From Paenibacillus endoradicis (GTDB lineage: Bacteria; Bacillota; Bacilli; Paenibacillales; Paenibacillaceae): a stretch of 64,000 nucleotides of DNA. The translations under genes and the position numbers were made by a program. The notes under the pieces were generated by a model. It searched no databases and had not been told where the DNA came from. It saw only the letters and a list, made by a program, of their open reading frames with translations. Location: contig NZ_JANQBB010000009.1 of assembly GCF_024721975.1 (NCBI RefSeq), positions 132,923 through 196,922 on the forward strand, in the 5' to 3' direction. Of the stretch, positions 55,501 to 62,628 are shown one piece after another (position 1 is the first letter of the stretch; each line of letters begins with the position of its first letter).

Positions 55501-57313
55501 TGTATTCAGATGGATTGGCAATTGTTTTATGTGTAAGTCCGCTAATTTGCAGCTTGATCTTTCCATCCTTTACTTCTACTACCTTCACTACTTCTTTATT
55601 TTCTTGCGAATAGGCTTTCATAAAATCGAATTTGCTTGGATCATATTCAACAGTCATATCAAGTGTGTTATATTGCGCTGTTTTATTCGTAAAACGAGTG
55701 TTTACACTCATTCGAACAGCACCATTTTCTAGCGTATGCTCCGCACCGATCAAATCTAGTGCGCCTTCCATTTGCATGCTAGATATCGGTGGTGCAATGT
55801 CATATAATGCTCTAACCTCTTCATTGGTAAGTGCTGTATTAAATACATAGAATTCATCCACCATCATATCAAGTAGGCTTGCATTAAAGCTGCCATCACC
55901 ATCTGCACCGATTTTTGTCGTATGTGCTACAGCATTCACTGAGCCATTCAAACCCGTTAACGCGGTTTCACTAATGAATAGACCATCTCTAAAAAACTTA
56001 GCCTTTTGATTGACCCGATCGATCACGACGCCGTAATGATGCCATTTTTTATCTTGTGGAATGGCTATTGTTTCTTTTAGAACGCTCGTTGCATCGTCTG
56101 TTTTAAAGCTCCATTTCAGATCTTTATTGGCATCAATGCCCAATGACCAACCCACTTGGCCGCTGACTGTATTAGAAATAATAGAAGCTGTTTCGTTAAC
56201 TCCATTGGCTTGATTTAATTTCAACCAATAACCAACTGAAAAGTCATTTGTCCCATATTCGATATTACCTGCATCCACATACTTCACCGCCGAAGCATCT
56301 GCATCGCTGTTTTGAAAATGGATCGCTTTACCTATCCTTCCGATTGTGTATTCAGGATCATTGACAGCTATAACTTCACGCGGATTGGCAGATTTATCAT
56401 TCACATTTCCGTTGAAGTTCAAAGCTAGCACTGAATCAGCTAGTCCAGACTCATTAACTCTCTCCGTCATTAACTGACTTACTTCTGCAGCTGTCATTGC
56501 TTGAGGAACTATAAACAAATCATCCATTAGAAAATCTGTTTTCCCTTCTTGTTCCCCTGTACCAGATGCCCCAATCATCGTTGGCAAGCCAGCGTCAATC
56601 GTTGTTTTCAATTGACCTAATGCCGGCAAGCTTACTGTAGAGATCGACTTTCCATCAACAAACATTTCAACGTTTTTACCACGTGTCACTGACGCCGCAA
56701 CATGATGCCACTCGCCGTCTGATGAACCAGTTAACGGTTCAAAAATTTTGTTACTTACACCAGTTGGCGAACCTAAAGTGCTGTAGTTAAATGTAAGCTC
56801 CATCGGTCCGGATACATTATTTGTGTAGGACGGTTGGAATACGAACATCCAGCCTGGATTATACCAATGGGAATAATCTTTGTTTGCTAATATAGTCGAA
56901 TACTGTGCTTGTTTCTTTACATCACCTTTAAACCAAAACGCAATCGTGAAATCCTGATCTGCACCATAATTAATGTTACCAAGACTGACTCGCGGCTCAG
57001 ATAGCTTTTTGACTGGATTTTTTATACTAAGCGCCTGTCCATCATGCCCCGTTGCATAAGTCATCGTGCCAAATGGTGTATAGTCGATAAGCGGTAGTGC
57101 CGAATCTCGCAAATTGTTCTCCATTTTCATATGGATGCTTCGTGAGAAAGCATCTTCTGTTGTTGCCATCGGCATAATTCCTTGAGTAACAGTAGCCGCT
57201 GGATTGCTGCTAGCCGCGATATCCGAAACGGGCAGCATCGTCGTAACGAGCAAGGTCATTGTAACGAGAGACGATAGACCTTTTTTAATCACTTGCCTTT
57301 TCTTCTTTGTCAT
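49592..57313 (-). CDS. Giant secreted PL8 lyase fused to a phosphodiesterase-like domain, with cohesins and dockerin
   Basis: A 2573-aa protein; GTAGGAGG precedes the ATG. Order: signal peptide (1-34), LamG (58-275), LamG (295-503), cohesin-like (511-655), half dockerin (657-690), alkaline-phosphatase/phosphodiesterase-like domain (700-1005: LLIGLDGSG Asp709, STPNWVSMLTG Thr764, TFDEIDAALHSSG, SADHGGG), PL8 lyase (1137-1850), Fn3 (1915-2002), LamG (2010-2215), FIVAR (2220-2290), cohesin (2305-2435), FIVAR (2440-2510), dockerin (2512-2573). The PL8 site is complete by comparison with hyaluronate lyase: Asn1317, His1367, Tyr1376, Arg1430, Arg1434. The sulfatase signature CxPxR is absent from the phosphatase-like domain. 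The substrate is a uronic-acid polysaccharide (hyaluronan, chondroitin or xanthan type), perhaps phosphate-substituted. Confidence 0.9.
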   Translation of the reverse strand: MTKKKRQVIKKGLSSLVTMTLLVTTMLPVSDIAASSNPAATVTQGIMPMATTEDAFSRSIHMKMENNLRDSALPLIDYTPFGTMTYATGHDGQALSIKNPVKKLSEPRVSLGNINYGADQDFTIAFWFKGDVKKQAQYSTILANKDYSHWYNPGWMFVFQPSYTNNVSGPMELTFNYSTLGSPTGVSNKIFEPLTGSSDGEWHHVAASVTRGKNVEMFVDGKSISTVSLPALGQLKTTIDAGLPTMIGASGTGEQEGKTDFLMDDLFIVPQAMTAAEVSQLMTERVNESGLADSVLALNFNGNVNDKSANPREVIAVNDPEYTIGRIGKAIHFQNSDADASAVKYVDAGNIEYGTNDFSVGYWLKLNQANGVNETASIISNTVSGQVGWSLGIDANKDLKWSFKTDDATSVLKETIAIPQDKKWHHYGVVIDRVNQKAKFFRDGLFISETALTGLNGSVNAVAHTTKIGADGDGSFNASLLDMMVDEFYVFNTALTNEEVRALYDIAPPISSMQMEGALDLIGAEHTLENGAVRMSVNTRFTNKTAQYNTLDMTVEYDPSKFDFMKAYSQENKEVVKVVEVKDGKIKLQISGLTHKTIANPSEYRESRIAILDFVTKVDSGTSSISIAEAQFSNANTGMNTENSVDFRLGKVDITIHGKDQNDLNKDGLITIGDIALGLAQHQEVDQLLPLAEMSKITPYKRVLLIGLDGSGNIIKGYDNPYWTDPTKPSTDAGNLLKIPFLRSLAEGGAASYDVRATMPSSSTPNWVSMLTGVPFAEHEVDNWNTATNQYSSSSMFMDGHPLGTIYRTLSDESPQRRSALFSVWFDAIYGHVEQSVGAELVRGANGEDINTLNNTLDYIRSGKLKDTDFIQVTFDEIDAALHSSGFGSKKFYDNFNTTDGRVKQLIEAIQAEGLLEDTLILISADHGGGKVQPDGSIQNWTNHGYDNPSSTTSFIIANGRTVATEQYSEKLLHGGNTYDIYGIALSALGKSDLGLRNSVVPEGMFLKQTEMNNKNNANLTLNSELDGSSQKYVLAGSQLPVGAKAIELLINGMTVNDVNIEPSQSDVQVLFKEMKDGKLRTILTSEQGFVSVSPIAVFKTPKSGKLALEQAMIANGTGYETMPNLINGDKPDEEVKDEFDVIRMKQFVKLTGGDGFNPLDPDISANIKAMSEEVSNSSLTGYWDTMNKTANRTYLWNDLPSTTISTQVSSHYIRLKQMALAYATIGSPLYHNDMLREDIIEGLEWTYTNRYNEAKSEYDNWWDWEIGTPRLVNDTIVLMYDELSPALISKYIRAVDRFVPNPSKRTVSGVTETAGNLMNKSFIVTLRGVIGKSSEKMIQGRDSMAPAYLYVNSGDGFYEDGSFIQHTYIAYTGGYGEDLIGRVADLFYLLKDSEWDIIDPNADNVYRWVEEGFEPVIYKGAIMDNLRGRGISRETSNDHTIGRIIILNLLQLAEGAPAEQALKMKQMIKEWIISDTTFDNYYVGASMSEMVLIKKLLNDDSIVPRGELVGHYQYAGMDRAVHLRDEFGFGISMFSPRIAAFEYGNGENHKGWFTGVGMTTLYNKDLEQFSDNYWGTVNMYRLPGITTDGSGSGTPTDWKSYPNPNTWVGGSSIDNLHGSVGMQFSLSQNTGSPLEGKKSWFMFGDQIVALGSNIKNTNANLVETIVENRKLNESGNNKLTVNGSEKPSSLGWAEKMSNVQWAHLAGTVEGSDIGYYFPENATISGLREARTADWKQVNKNNSTTPVTENYLSLAFDHGKTPTNANYSYVILPNKDAAATASYAAKPTIKIIENTAEAHAAMDTSLQAVGVNFWNDAVKSVNVDGHPFITSNKKASVTTIEQDGQIRIGVSDPTKANKGTIQIEVNRSATGVISLDPAITVTQLSPTIQMTVNTAAAFGETFTAQFNLEDPEPAEAPVLISAENKASQIVLKWGATNGATGYKVKYGTEAGNYSDSIDITSIGVMNEYAIKGLMIGKEYYFVVVAYNSLGESALSNELSATPLPKVSLLRILDLKLDGSLTDSSSKQNNGSATGTVQYVNGETKGQAIDLNNGYITLDANKLKLGADQNFTVAFWMKSGNQGSADTTFISNKDWASGANQGWVIGMDKGNLTWNFKGSNSARVDLKPTVATVGDDKWHHIAISHDRTGNAVIYVDNKVIKTISITGAGNIDTTLALNIGADGKGAYRYKGLLDDIQIYSSALSSVEISALYESHFAEEVDRSTLQQLMNMTKAIYDAAVEGTEAGHYPVGSKKVLNDVYEWAQIVMNDNEAIVEEVSAVQNVLTRALQDFRNSVIVKPIVGPYAELSGVSSIQSDMTFDVTYQLGNIDMDNGIYGQQLTFTYDEEQVELLSVESVREGIQIYSETLTSGKVHILAVSLGEDNVVKDDAVLLKLQFKAKSASGVTSITLSQATISGADGIEIKLDTVIHNVIITNVEMVALDALIVNAQNKHDEAIEGTSTGQYPHGAKAKLQEAIDVAKVVAENANATNEQIEEAIAALNEALQTFITSIKVGIPGDVNDNGQVTIGDLALIAKYYGKKVGDANWNEAKFADVTGDGKVDIEDLALMAKLIFE
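50444..51286. repeat. Duplicated LamG-FIVAR module, copy B
   Basis: It encodes residues 2010-2290 of the PL8 protein and is the closely similar partner of the module at 46540-47409. Both are followed, directly or after one domain, by a cohesin and a dockerin. Confidence 0.8.
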
Positions 57314-57418
57314 AATATTCCTCCTACTTTTTGATAGTGTTGACGAGCATTGGATTCATCTCAATTGAAATCGCTTACATTTTTAAGTTCTATTGCTTCT
57401 ATCAATCAAGACTCCTCC

Positions 57419-57463
57419 ATTATAGGTCATCCATAATCGAAGCTATAATTGACAAAATTGACT
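57419..57463 (-). promoter_or_regulatory. Promoter with shared cluster element (copy 2)
   Basis: On the minus strand TATAGC (plus 57442-57447), 17-bp spacer, TATAAT (plus 57419-57424). The element TAATTGACAAAATTGACT (plus 57446-57463) lies 21 nt upstream of the -10. It drives the PL8 gene. The remainder of 57314-57587, which has no gene, shows nothing else clear except the AGGGAGG of the DUF2515 gene at 57574-57580. Confidence 0.55.
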
Positions 57464-57707
57464 AATTTATAACTATTTTTGTTTATTTAATAGTAAGTTG
57501 CCCTTTGATTAATTCCTCGTCATCAATTCCTAAACTCCCTAATAAAATAATCAAATAGACTTCGGTTTAAATAAGGGAGGAATTAATATCTTTTCTACAA
57601 GAAAACGCCAAATAACACCACTTGAAACGATTCGCAAGGAATTAAAGAAGAAAATAAAATACTCCCCTTCCGTCTCAAATAAGCTAACTTTTTCAGAGCA
57701 AGAGCTT

Positions 57708-58709
57708 TTGAATAAAATTAAACGTATAACCCAGGAGCACAACTTAAATAATGTGACCCGAACAAAGGCCTACCTCGAGTTTTATCTTCGGCATCCTGAA
57801 ATCCACTGGGCATTTTTAGGCCATATGGTATCACGGAACGGCGGATGGAATATGACCGATCTCAAGGGAGAGTTTCTAACCAAACTGCTCTCACGCAAGG
57901 AGAAGGAATCATTTTTCCATTTTTTAGAACGCGGTAACTGGCTAATTTTCCAAGATATATACCCGCAATTTCTGCTTTACGGTGAAAGTTTAAAGCAAAA
58001 TAGACCCATGTTTTATTTACTCCCTCAACTAAATGTTTCTATGTTTTTGGAAACGATTTGGAACTATTTTTGGAGAGTTCGAGATACGTATAGTCTTTGT
58101 ATAGCGTTAGTCATCAATGAACAAAGCTACCTGGAACAAAGGGTCGTTCAAAATCCCCATTATCAAAAAGAAATATTCGATAAAATCGGATTTCAACTTC
58201 AGAACTGGTTGTCACTTAATCATATTGTTTTTCCTTCGGAAGGTAACCATGTAAAAGGGCAGACTCTTCAACAATTCCAATCTCTCCATGAGCGAATTTT
58301 ACTTGGTAAAAGGCTGTATGCCGTTTTATTTAAAAATGTCGATTTTCATAGAGAGGCACTGGATTGGGCGATATGTCATCCGCATACTGGATCAAGGAAA
58401 GATTATTGGCCGCATTTATTCAATAATGTAAATGAAGCTATACCGGGAAATACTTATTCATTAAGGTTAAAATCGTGCCAACTTCGCAAGGGAGCGAGGA
58501 GAATTTACAGCCCAAAACTTGAGCATTCCTGGAAAAATGTCAGCCAGCAGGAAGCAGAACCGGGGGATTGGTTTCATGAACTAAGCGTGGTGGATTATTT
58601 AGAGGATGACCTAGAAATGATAGACGGAGAGATTAAGAAGGAATACTGTAAAACATTGGAGCTGCTCGAGGTTGCTGCACTTGCCAAAAAAACGATTGAC
58701 TCTTTTTAA
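57708..58709 (+). CDS. DUF2515 family protein (YppC-like), start uncertain
   Basis: The first standard start is TTG 57708, giving 333 aa; it has a poor ribosome site. The frame is open and looks coding back to 57582 (STRKRQITPLETIRKELKKK ... LTFSEQELL), with AGGGAGG at 57574-57580 directly before ATT 57582 and ATC 57588. A non-canonical ATC or ATT start, or a mutated ATG, is therefore likely; the full protein would be about 373 aa. The core TRTKAYLEFYLRHPEIHWAF and HMVSRNGGWNMTDLKG matches DUF2515, a soluble Bacillales family of unknown function. It is the only plus-strand gene in the dockerin cluster. Confidence 0.78.
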   Translation: MNKIKRITQEHNLNNVTRTKAYLEFYLRHPEIHWAFLGHMVSRNGGWNMTDLKGEFLTKLLSRKEKESFFHFLERGNWLIFQDIYPQFLLYGESLKQNRPMFYLLPQLNVSMFLETIWNYFWRVRDTYSLCIALVINEQSYLEQRVVQNPHYQKEIFDKIGFQLQNWLSLNHIVFPSEGNHVKGQTLQQFQSLHERILLGKRLYAVLFKNVDFHREALDWAICHPHTGSRKDYWPHLFNNVNEAIPGNTYSLRLKSCQLRKGARRIYSPKLEHSWKNVSQQEAEPGDWFHELSVVDYLEDDLEMIDGEIKKEYCKTLELLEVAALAKKTIDSF

Positions 58710-58798
58710 CAAAGTTAGTTTGGTATTTGCAATGTTAGCAGCATTGCTTAGTATGTATTCTGATCTATTTTTTGAATGAATAGAGTCATAAAAACACA

Positions 58799-58835
58799 AA
58801 AAAGTTCATTAGAATTATCGTCTAATGAACTTTTT
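58799..58835. terminator. Bidirectional terminator
   Basis: AAAAAGTTCATTAGA pairs perfectly with TCTAATGAACTTTTT around 7 nt. It lies between the convergent DUF2515 and beta-helix genes. Confidence 0.92.
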
Positions 58836-58845
58836 CTTATTCATG

Positions 58846-58877
58846 TGGTGCAGGTGAGAGGACTCAAAACTCCACGG
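58846..58877 (-). other. tRNA 3'-end-like relic
   Basis: On the minus strand this reads a T-arm-like segment (GGAGTTTTGAGTCCTC) followed by TCACCTGCACCA, which looks like the acceptor 3' strand, discriminator and CCA of a tRNA-Leu-like gene. The conserved T-loop C56 and the 53-61 pair are lost and no 5' half exists. It may be a decayed tRNA end left by past integration. Confidence 0.4.
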
Positions 58878-58895
58878 TTCCCTCCCAATTATCGT

Positions 58896-61800
58896 TTAGC
58901 CAAAAATCAGTTTAGCCAACACTGCAAGATCATCAATATCAACTTTATTATCGTTGTTAATATCAGCAACCTTCGCATCGTTCCAATCTGCATCTCCAAG
59001 CGCTTTACCATAATGTTTAGCAATAAGAGCTAGATCCCCAACGGTTACTTCTCCGTTACCATTCACATCTCCCGGAGCTCCGCTATTTACTAGAGATTTA
59101 AATGTTGCTAATGCTGCATTCAACGTAGCTACAACTTCGTTAATTTGCAACTGAGTTGCGTCTGCATCTTTAGCTACATCAGCAGCATTATTGATTGCTG
59201 CCTGGAAGATAGCTTTCGTGCCGACAGGGTATTGCCCAGCTTTTGTACCTTCCACTGCTGCATCATGTGTTGATTGCGCATTGCTGATTAGACTATTTAG
59301 TGCTGTATGATCAACTTGTTCTAACGTAAACTCATGTGCACCGATATCTGGTTTCCCTGCGTACAACTGCGTACCGTAAATATCATGTGCTCCTGCGTCA
59401 GGAATAACAACGCCTGCATCGATCGCAGGTGAATCAGCTGTTAGCTTGAAGTTAGCAATGTTTGTATCCCATATTCCCTGTGTCCAAGTGTCCATTACGA
59501 TAGTTTCTGCATCAGGACTAACCAGCTTAGCAGGTCCTGTTACTAGAGTTGGATACAAATTTGGACTTCCCGGCAAGCTTGCAACGCTCGCTGGATAGAA
59601 TAGGTTATTCGATACATTTGGAGCATTATAAGAGTTTGTCATTTGAGAATAGTTGTCTAACGTCCCTTCTACATGCACGATATTATTTTTGAAGAACATA
59701 TTTTGAATATTTGTTTCTTTGATTAAATACTTAACATTTATACCTTCTCCAATATAAATCGTATTGTTATAAATTGCTGTACGATCATTCATACAGAAGA
59801 AGATTTCAGTACCGTTACCATCATTTTTACTAATGTTATAACGGAATACGTTACCTACTCCTGCGCTAGTCATCGTTAACAGGAAGCCGCCTCGATTGTT
59901 ATGACTGTAATTATATTGGTAAATATTATTCGTTGCCGAAATATCAAAGTCGAATGCTTCACCGTCATTATAACCATTTACACCTTCGTACACTTCGTTG
60001 TATTGGATCAATACTTTATCGGTTTGATACAGCCAAAGTCCTGCATAGTTTCTAGCTTTAGTACTCATACTGTGCCTTCTAATAATATTTTTTTCCACCA
60101 AACCGCCCGAAGCCATTTCGGAAATTACGATACCGTCTCCCAAAATATTTTCGATCAGATTATTTCTAAATACTACATCGACATTTTTGATACTGCCTGT
60201 GTCACCGCCGTTTTTATACGTTTTGGTACGAAGACCTTCAATTGCAACATCTTTGATATGTGAGTTTTCTACAAGAATATCTCGGAAACCGGAAGAAATA
60301 TTTGTAATATTTCCTTTTTCATCAACCGTATCACCTCTGAAGATAATTCCGCCCGATATTTTTTGTGCATCGTCATGCGAGTTAACATCATGTACATAAA
60401 CATCTTTAACATAAACATGCTCGACAAATCCATTACCGCCAGCTGCTACCATAATTCCTGCACGCGCAGCCTCTGATACTACTGCACCTTTGTTAGTTAC
60501 TTCAAGCCCATTAATCTCCCAATACGACAAGTTGTACAGATGTACGGCACCTTCGGCAAATGCATTGTTCGTATCTTTATTAGAAATACCTCCACCATTA
60601 ATAATTGGTCTGCTCATTGCTTCACCGTATACGTCTACAATAATCGGTGCTTCTACTGTTCCTGAACCGTTCGGTCTGAATTGACCGTTCCACATACCAC
60701 CGCGTTTAAATAAAATTTTACTGCCCGGCTGCCATTGAATTGCATTTAGTTTTTCAAGTGATTTCCATGCTGACTGTTCACTTAATCCATCGTTATTATC
60801 GTCACCAGCTTCACTGTCTACATAATAAATACCTGCTTGTGCTCCTTGCAGACAAGTTATCGTATACGTTTTCACAACTGTGTTTCCTGCTTCATCAGTT
60901 GCTATAACTCTGATTGTATTTGTTCCTAATTGCAATGGAATATCATATAGTCCATTGTGGTTTGGTGTAACTACATTATCATTAACCGTCACTTCTAAAT
61001 CTACTTGAATCGTATCATTCACGCTATTCGCACTAATCGCTACATCTTTAATATTTTCAGTTGAATAAATCGCTTGATCCTCAAGTCCGACTACTTCTAG
61101 AGTAGGAGCTGGTAAGCCTTCAACTAGTACAAGACGTGGCGCTTCTGCCTGCGAGTTTTCTTTACTTAAGAAATAAGCACCTTTTTGATCGTGGCCATTG
61201 TCAATTTTCAAAACAAAATAGACAAGCCCAGATTGTTGTTCTGCTAGCTTTTTGTTAATGTACTCTGTAATATCTAGTCTGACATACCTATTAGGATAAG
61301 CGTTAGCAGATACTCGGCTGTATGCAACGTCGGCTACTTTCTCACCGGTAGCTGGTGCATTACCTGAAGTTATCTTCGTTTCATCGAACTCCGAAACCTC
61401 GTAAATATTAATCACTTCCGAGGTTCTGTCACTCCCCATCAGTTCAGCTAAGTATAGCTCAATGCCTGCTTCCTTCACATAAGGTACATCACTAGGCAAA
61501 TCGAATGATATATACACATTTCTCGTAGTGCCACCACCCACTGGCTCCTTTAATTGCATTTTTGCGCCATTAAAGTTTTTGTTGAGTTCTCTAATATCCG
61601 TATATGTATCCCCAGTAACTGGGATCACATGTGATTTTGAATAAATTACTATATATCGTTGAGTTTCAGATATATTACCTGCAGCATCCATGGCGCTAAC
61701 AAGTATAGTATTTTGTCCAGGGTGTAATGTAACTATATTCAGTCCATTTACACCAATTCCTCCATCTCCATTAACTGATAAGTGGATAGCAGGATCAGCA

Positions 61801-62606
61801 TCCACATTATCTAAAGCCTCGATCGTAAACGAAAATTGTTCTTCCATCACCTGCTGGCCATCCGTTAATCCAGTAACTTTAACGGTTGGTGAAATTGTAT
61901 CCACGTATTCCGACTGATAAATGTTTAAATATGGCGTATATTTCCCTGATTCTTGATGCTGGGAATAAAAACGTACACCACCATTGTCTGCCTTTGCTGC
62001 TGGGTATAGAGCTAAAGCAAACGGGGATGAAGGGTCTGCCTGAAGTGACTCCTTCAGATCAGTTACATCAATTTCAACCCATGAGCCCGTATTCGCATCC
62101 GTAAATGTTTGTTCACCGATTACAACAGCTTTGTCCATCAACCCTAGCGTATTATTCCATGTCCAGTTTTCTTCACTTATTGAAGGTTTTTCTGTTTTGA
62201 ACACTTGAATCGTGTCTTTCTTATCGTTGCCTGTATGTTCCTTTAGAAACATAGTTAGCTTAATGCTTTGTACCTTATCCCAGTCGATATTGGCACTAGT
62301 AGACATATCAAACTCCATATGCCCTCTTCGGCTAAAGCTCATATCCCCTGCCCATTTTGTTTCAATTAGTTCTTTAGCAATTGTACTGGAGCCTGCAGCT
62401 GCCTGCTTGTCCGCATGGGTACCTCCGCGTACAGTCGTACCGTATAGTGCATTAGCTTTTATCGGGGATGATGCTTGATCATCTGCAGTAACTACTGGCT
62501 CTATTACTTCCGCAGCAGAAACTGAACCCGCACCGACTAAACCTAAACTTTGAACAAGTATAATTAATGCCAACAAAAGCGCTGTAATTTTATTACGTTT
62601 TTTCAT
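58896..62606 (-). CDS. Secreted parallel beta-helix enzyme with DNRLRE-like domains, FIVAR and dockerin
   Basis: A 1236-aa protein; GAAGGAG precedes the ATG. Order: signal peptide (1-32), DNRLRE-type beta-sandwich (50-232), Ig-like (235-325), second DNRLRE-type domain (326-497), Ig-like (498-588), right-handed beta-helix (592-1095, with DGEAFDFDIS and YQYNYSHNNRGGF), FIVAR (1098-1172), dockerin (1176-1236: GDVNGNGEVTVGDLALIAKH; DINNDNKVDIDDLAVLAK). The beta-helix is paralogous to that in the 45049-49374 gene. It has no cohesin, so it could only cap a chain. It lies 22 bp after the foldase 1 gene, an evident operon. Confidence 0.87.
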   Translation of the reverse strand: MKKRNKITALLLALIILVQSLGLVGAGSVSAAEVIEPVVTADDQASSPIKANALYGTTVRGGTHADKQAAAGSSTIAKELIETKWAGDMSFSRRGHMEFDMSTSANIDWDKVQSIKLTMFLKEHTGNDKKDTIQVFKTEKPSISEENWTWNNTLGLMDKAVVIGEQTFTDANTGSWVEIDVTDLKESLQADPSSPFALALYPAAKADNGGVRFYSQHQESGKYTPYLNIYQSEYVDTISPTVKVTGLTDGQQVMEEQFSFTIEALDNVDADPAIHLSVNGDGGIGVNGLNIVTLHPGQNTILVSAMDAAGNISETQRYIVIYSKSHVIPVTGDTYTDIRELNKNFNGAKMQLKEPVGGGTTRNVYISFDLPSDVPYVKEAGIELYLAELMGSDRTSEVINIYEVSEFDETKITSGNAPATGEKVADVAYSRVSANAYPNRYVRLDITEYINKKLAEQQSGLVYFVLKIDNGHDQKGAYFLSKENSQAEAPRLVLVEGLPAPTLEVVGLEDQAIYSTENIKDVAISANSVNDTIQVDLEVTVNDNVVTPNHNGLYDIPLQLGTNTIRVIATDEAGNTVVKTYTITCLQGAQAGIYYVDSEAGDDNNDGLSEQSAWKSLEKLNAIQWQPGSKILFKRGGMWNGQFRPNGSGTVEAPIIVDVYGEAMSRPIINGGGISNKDTNNAFAEGAVHLYNLSYWEINGLEVTNKGAVVSEAARAGIMVAAGGNGFVEHVYVKDVYVHDVNSHDDAQKISGGIIFRGDTVDEKGNITNISSGFRDILVENSHIKDVAIEGLRTKTYKNGGDTGSIKNVDVVFRNNLIENILGDGIVISEMASGGLVEKNIIRRHSMSTKARNYAGLWLYQTDKVLIQYNEVYEGVNGYNDGEAFDFDISATNNIYQYNYSHNNRGGFLLTMTSAGVGNVFRYNISKNDGNGTEIFFCMNDRTAIYNNTIYIGEGINVKYLIKETNIQNMFFKNNIVHVEGTLDNYSQMTNSYNAPNVSNNLFYPASVASLPGSPNLYPTLVTGPAKLVSPDAETIVMDTWTQGIWDTNIANFKLTADSPAIDAGVVIPDAGAHDIYGTQLYAGKPDIGAHEFTLEQVDHTALNSLISNAQSTHDAAVEGTKAGQYPVGTKAIFQAAINNAADVAKDADATQLQINEVVATLNAALATFKSLVNSGAPGDVNGNGEVTVGDLALIAKHYGKALGDADWNDAKVADINNDNKVDIDDLAVLAKLIFG

Positions 62607-62628
62607 ATTTTTTTACTCCTTCTCATTA

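Noticed and set aside
59901..60263. 120-aa plus-strand frame
   Set aside because: Antisense to beta-helix repeats, which are Asn-rich and keep other frames open; no start signals.
43936..62606. A true cellulosome
   Set aside because: There is only one single-cohesin anchor, no multi-cohesin scaffoldin, no CBM3 and no cellulases in the cluster; the GH9 enzymes are cytosolic and lack dockerins.
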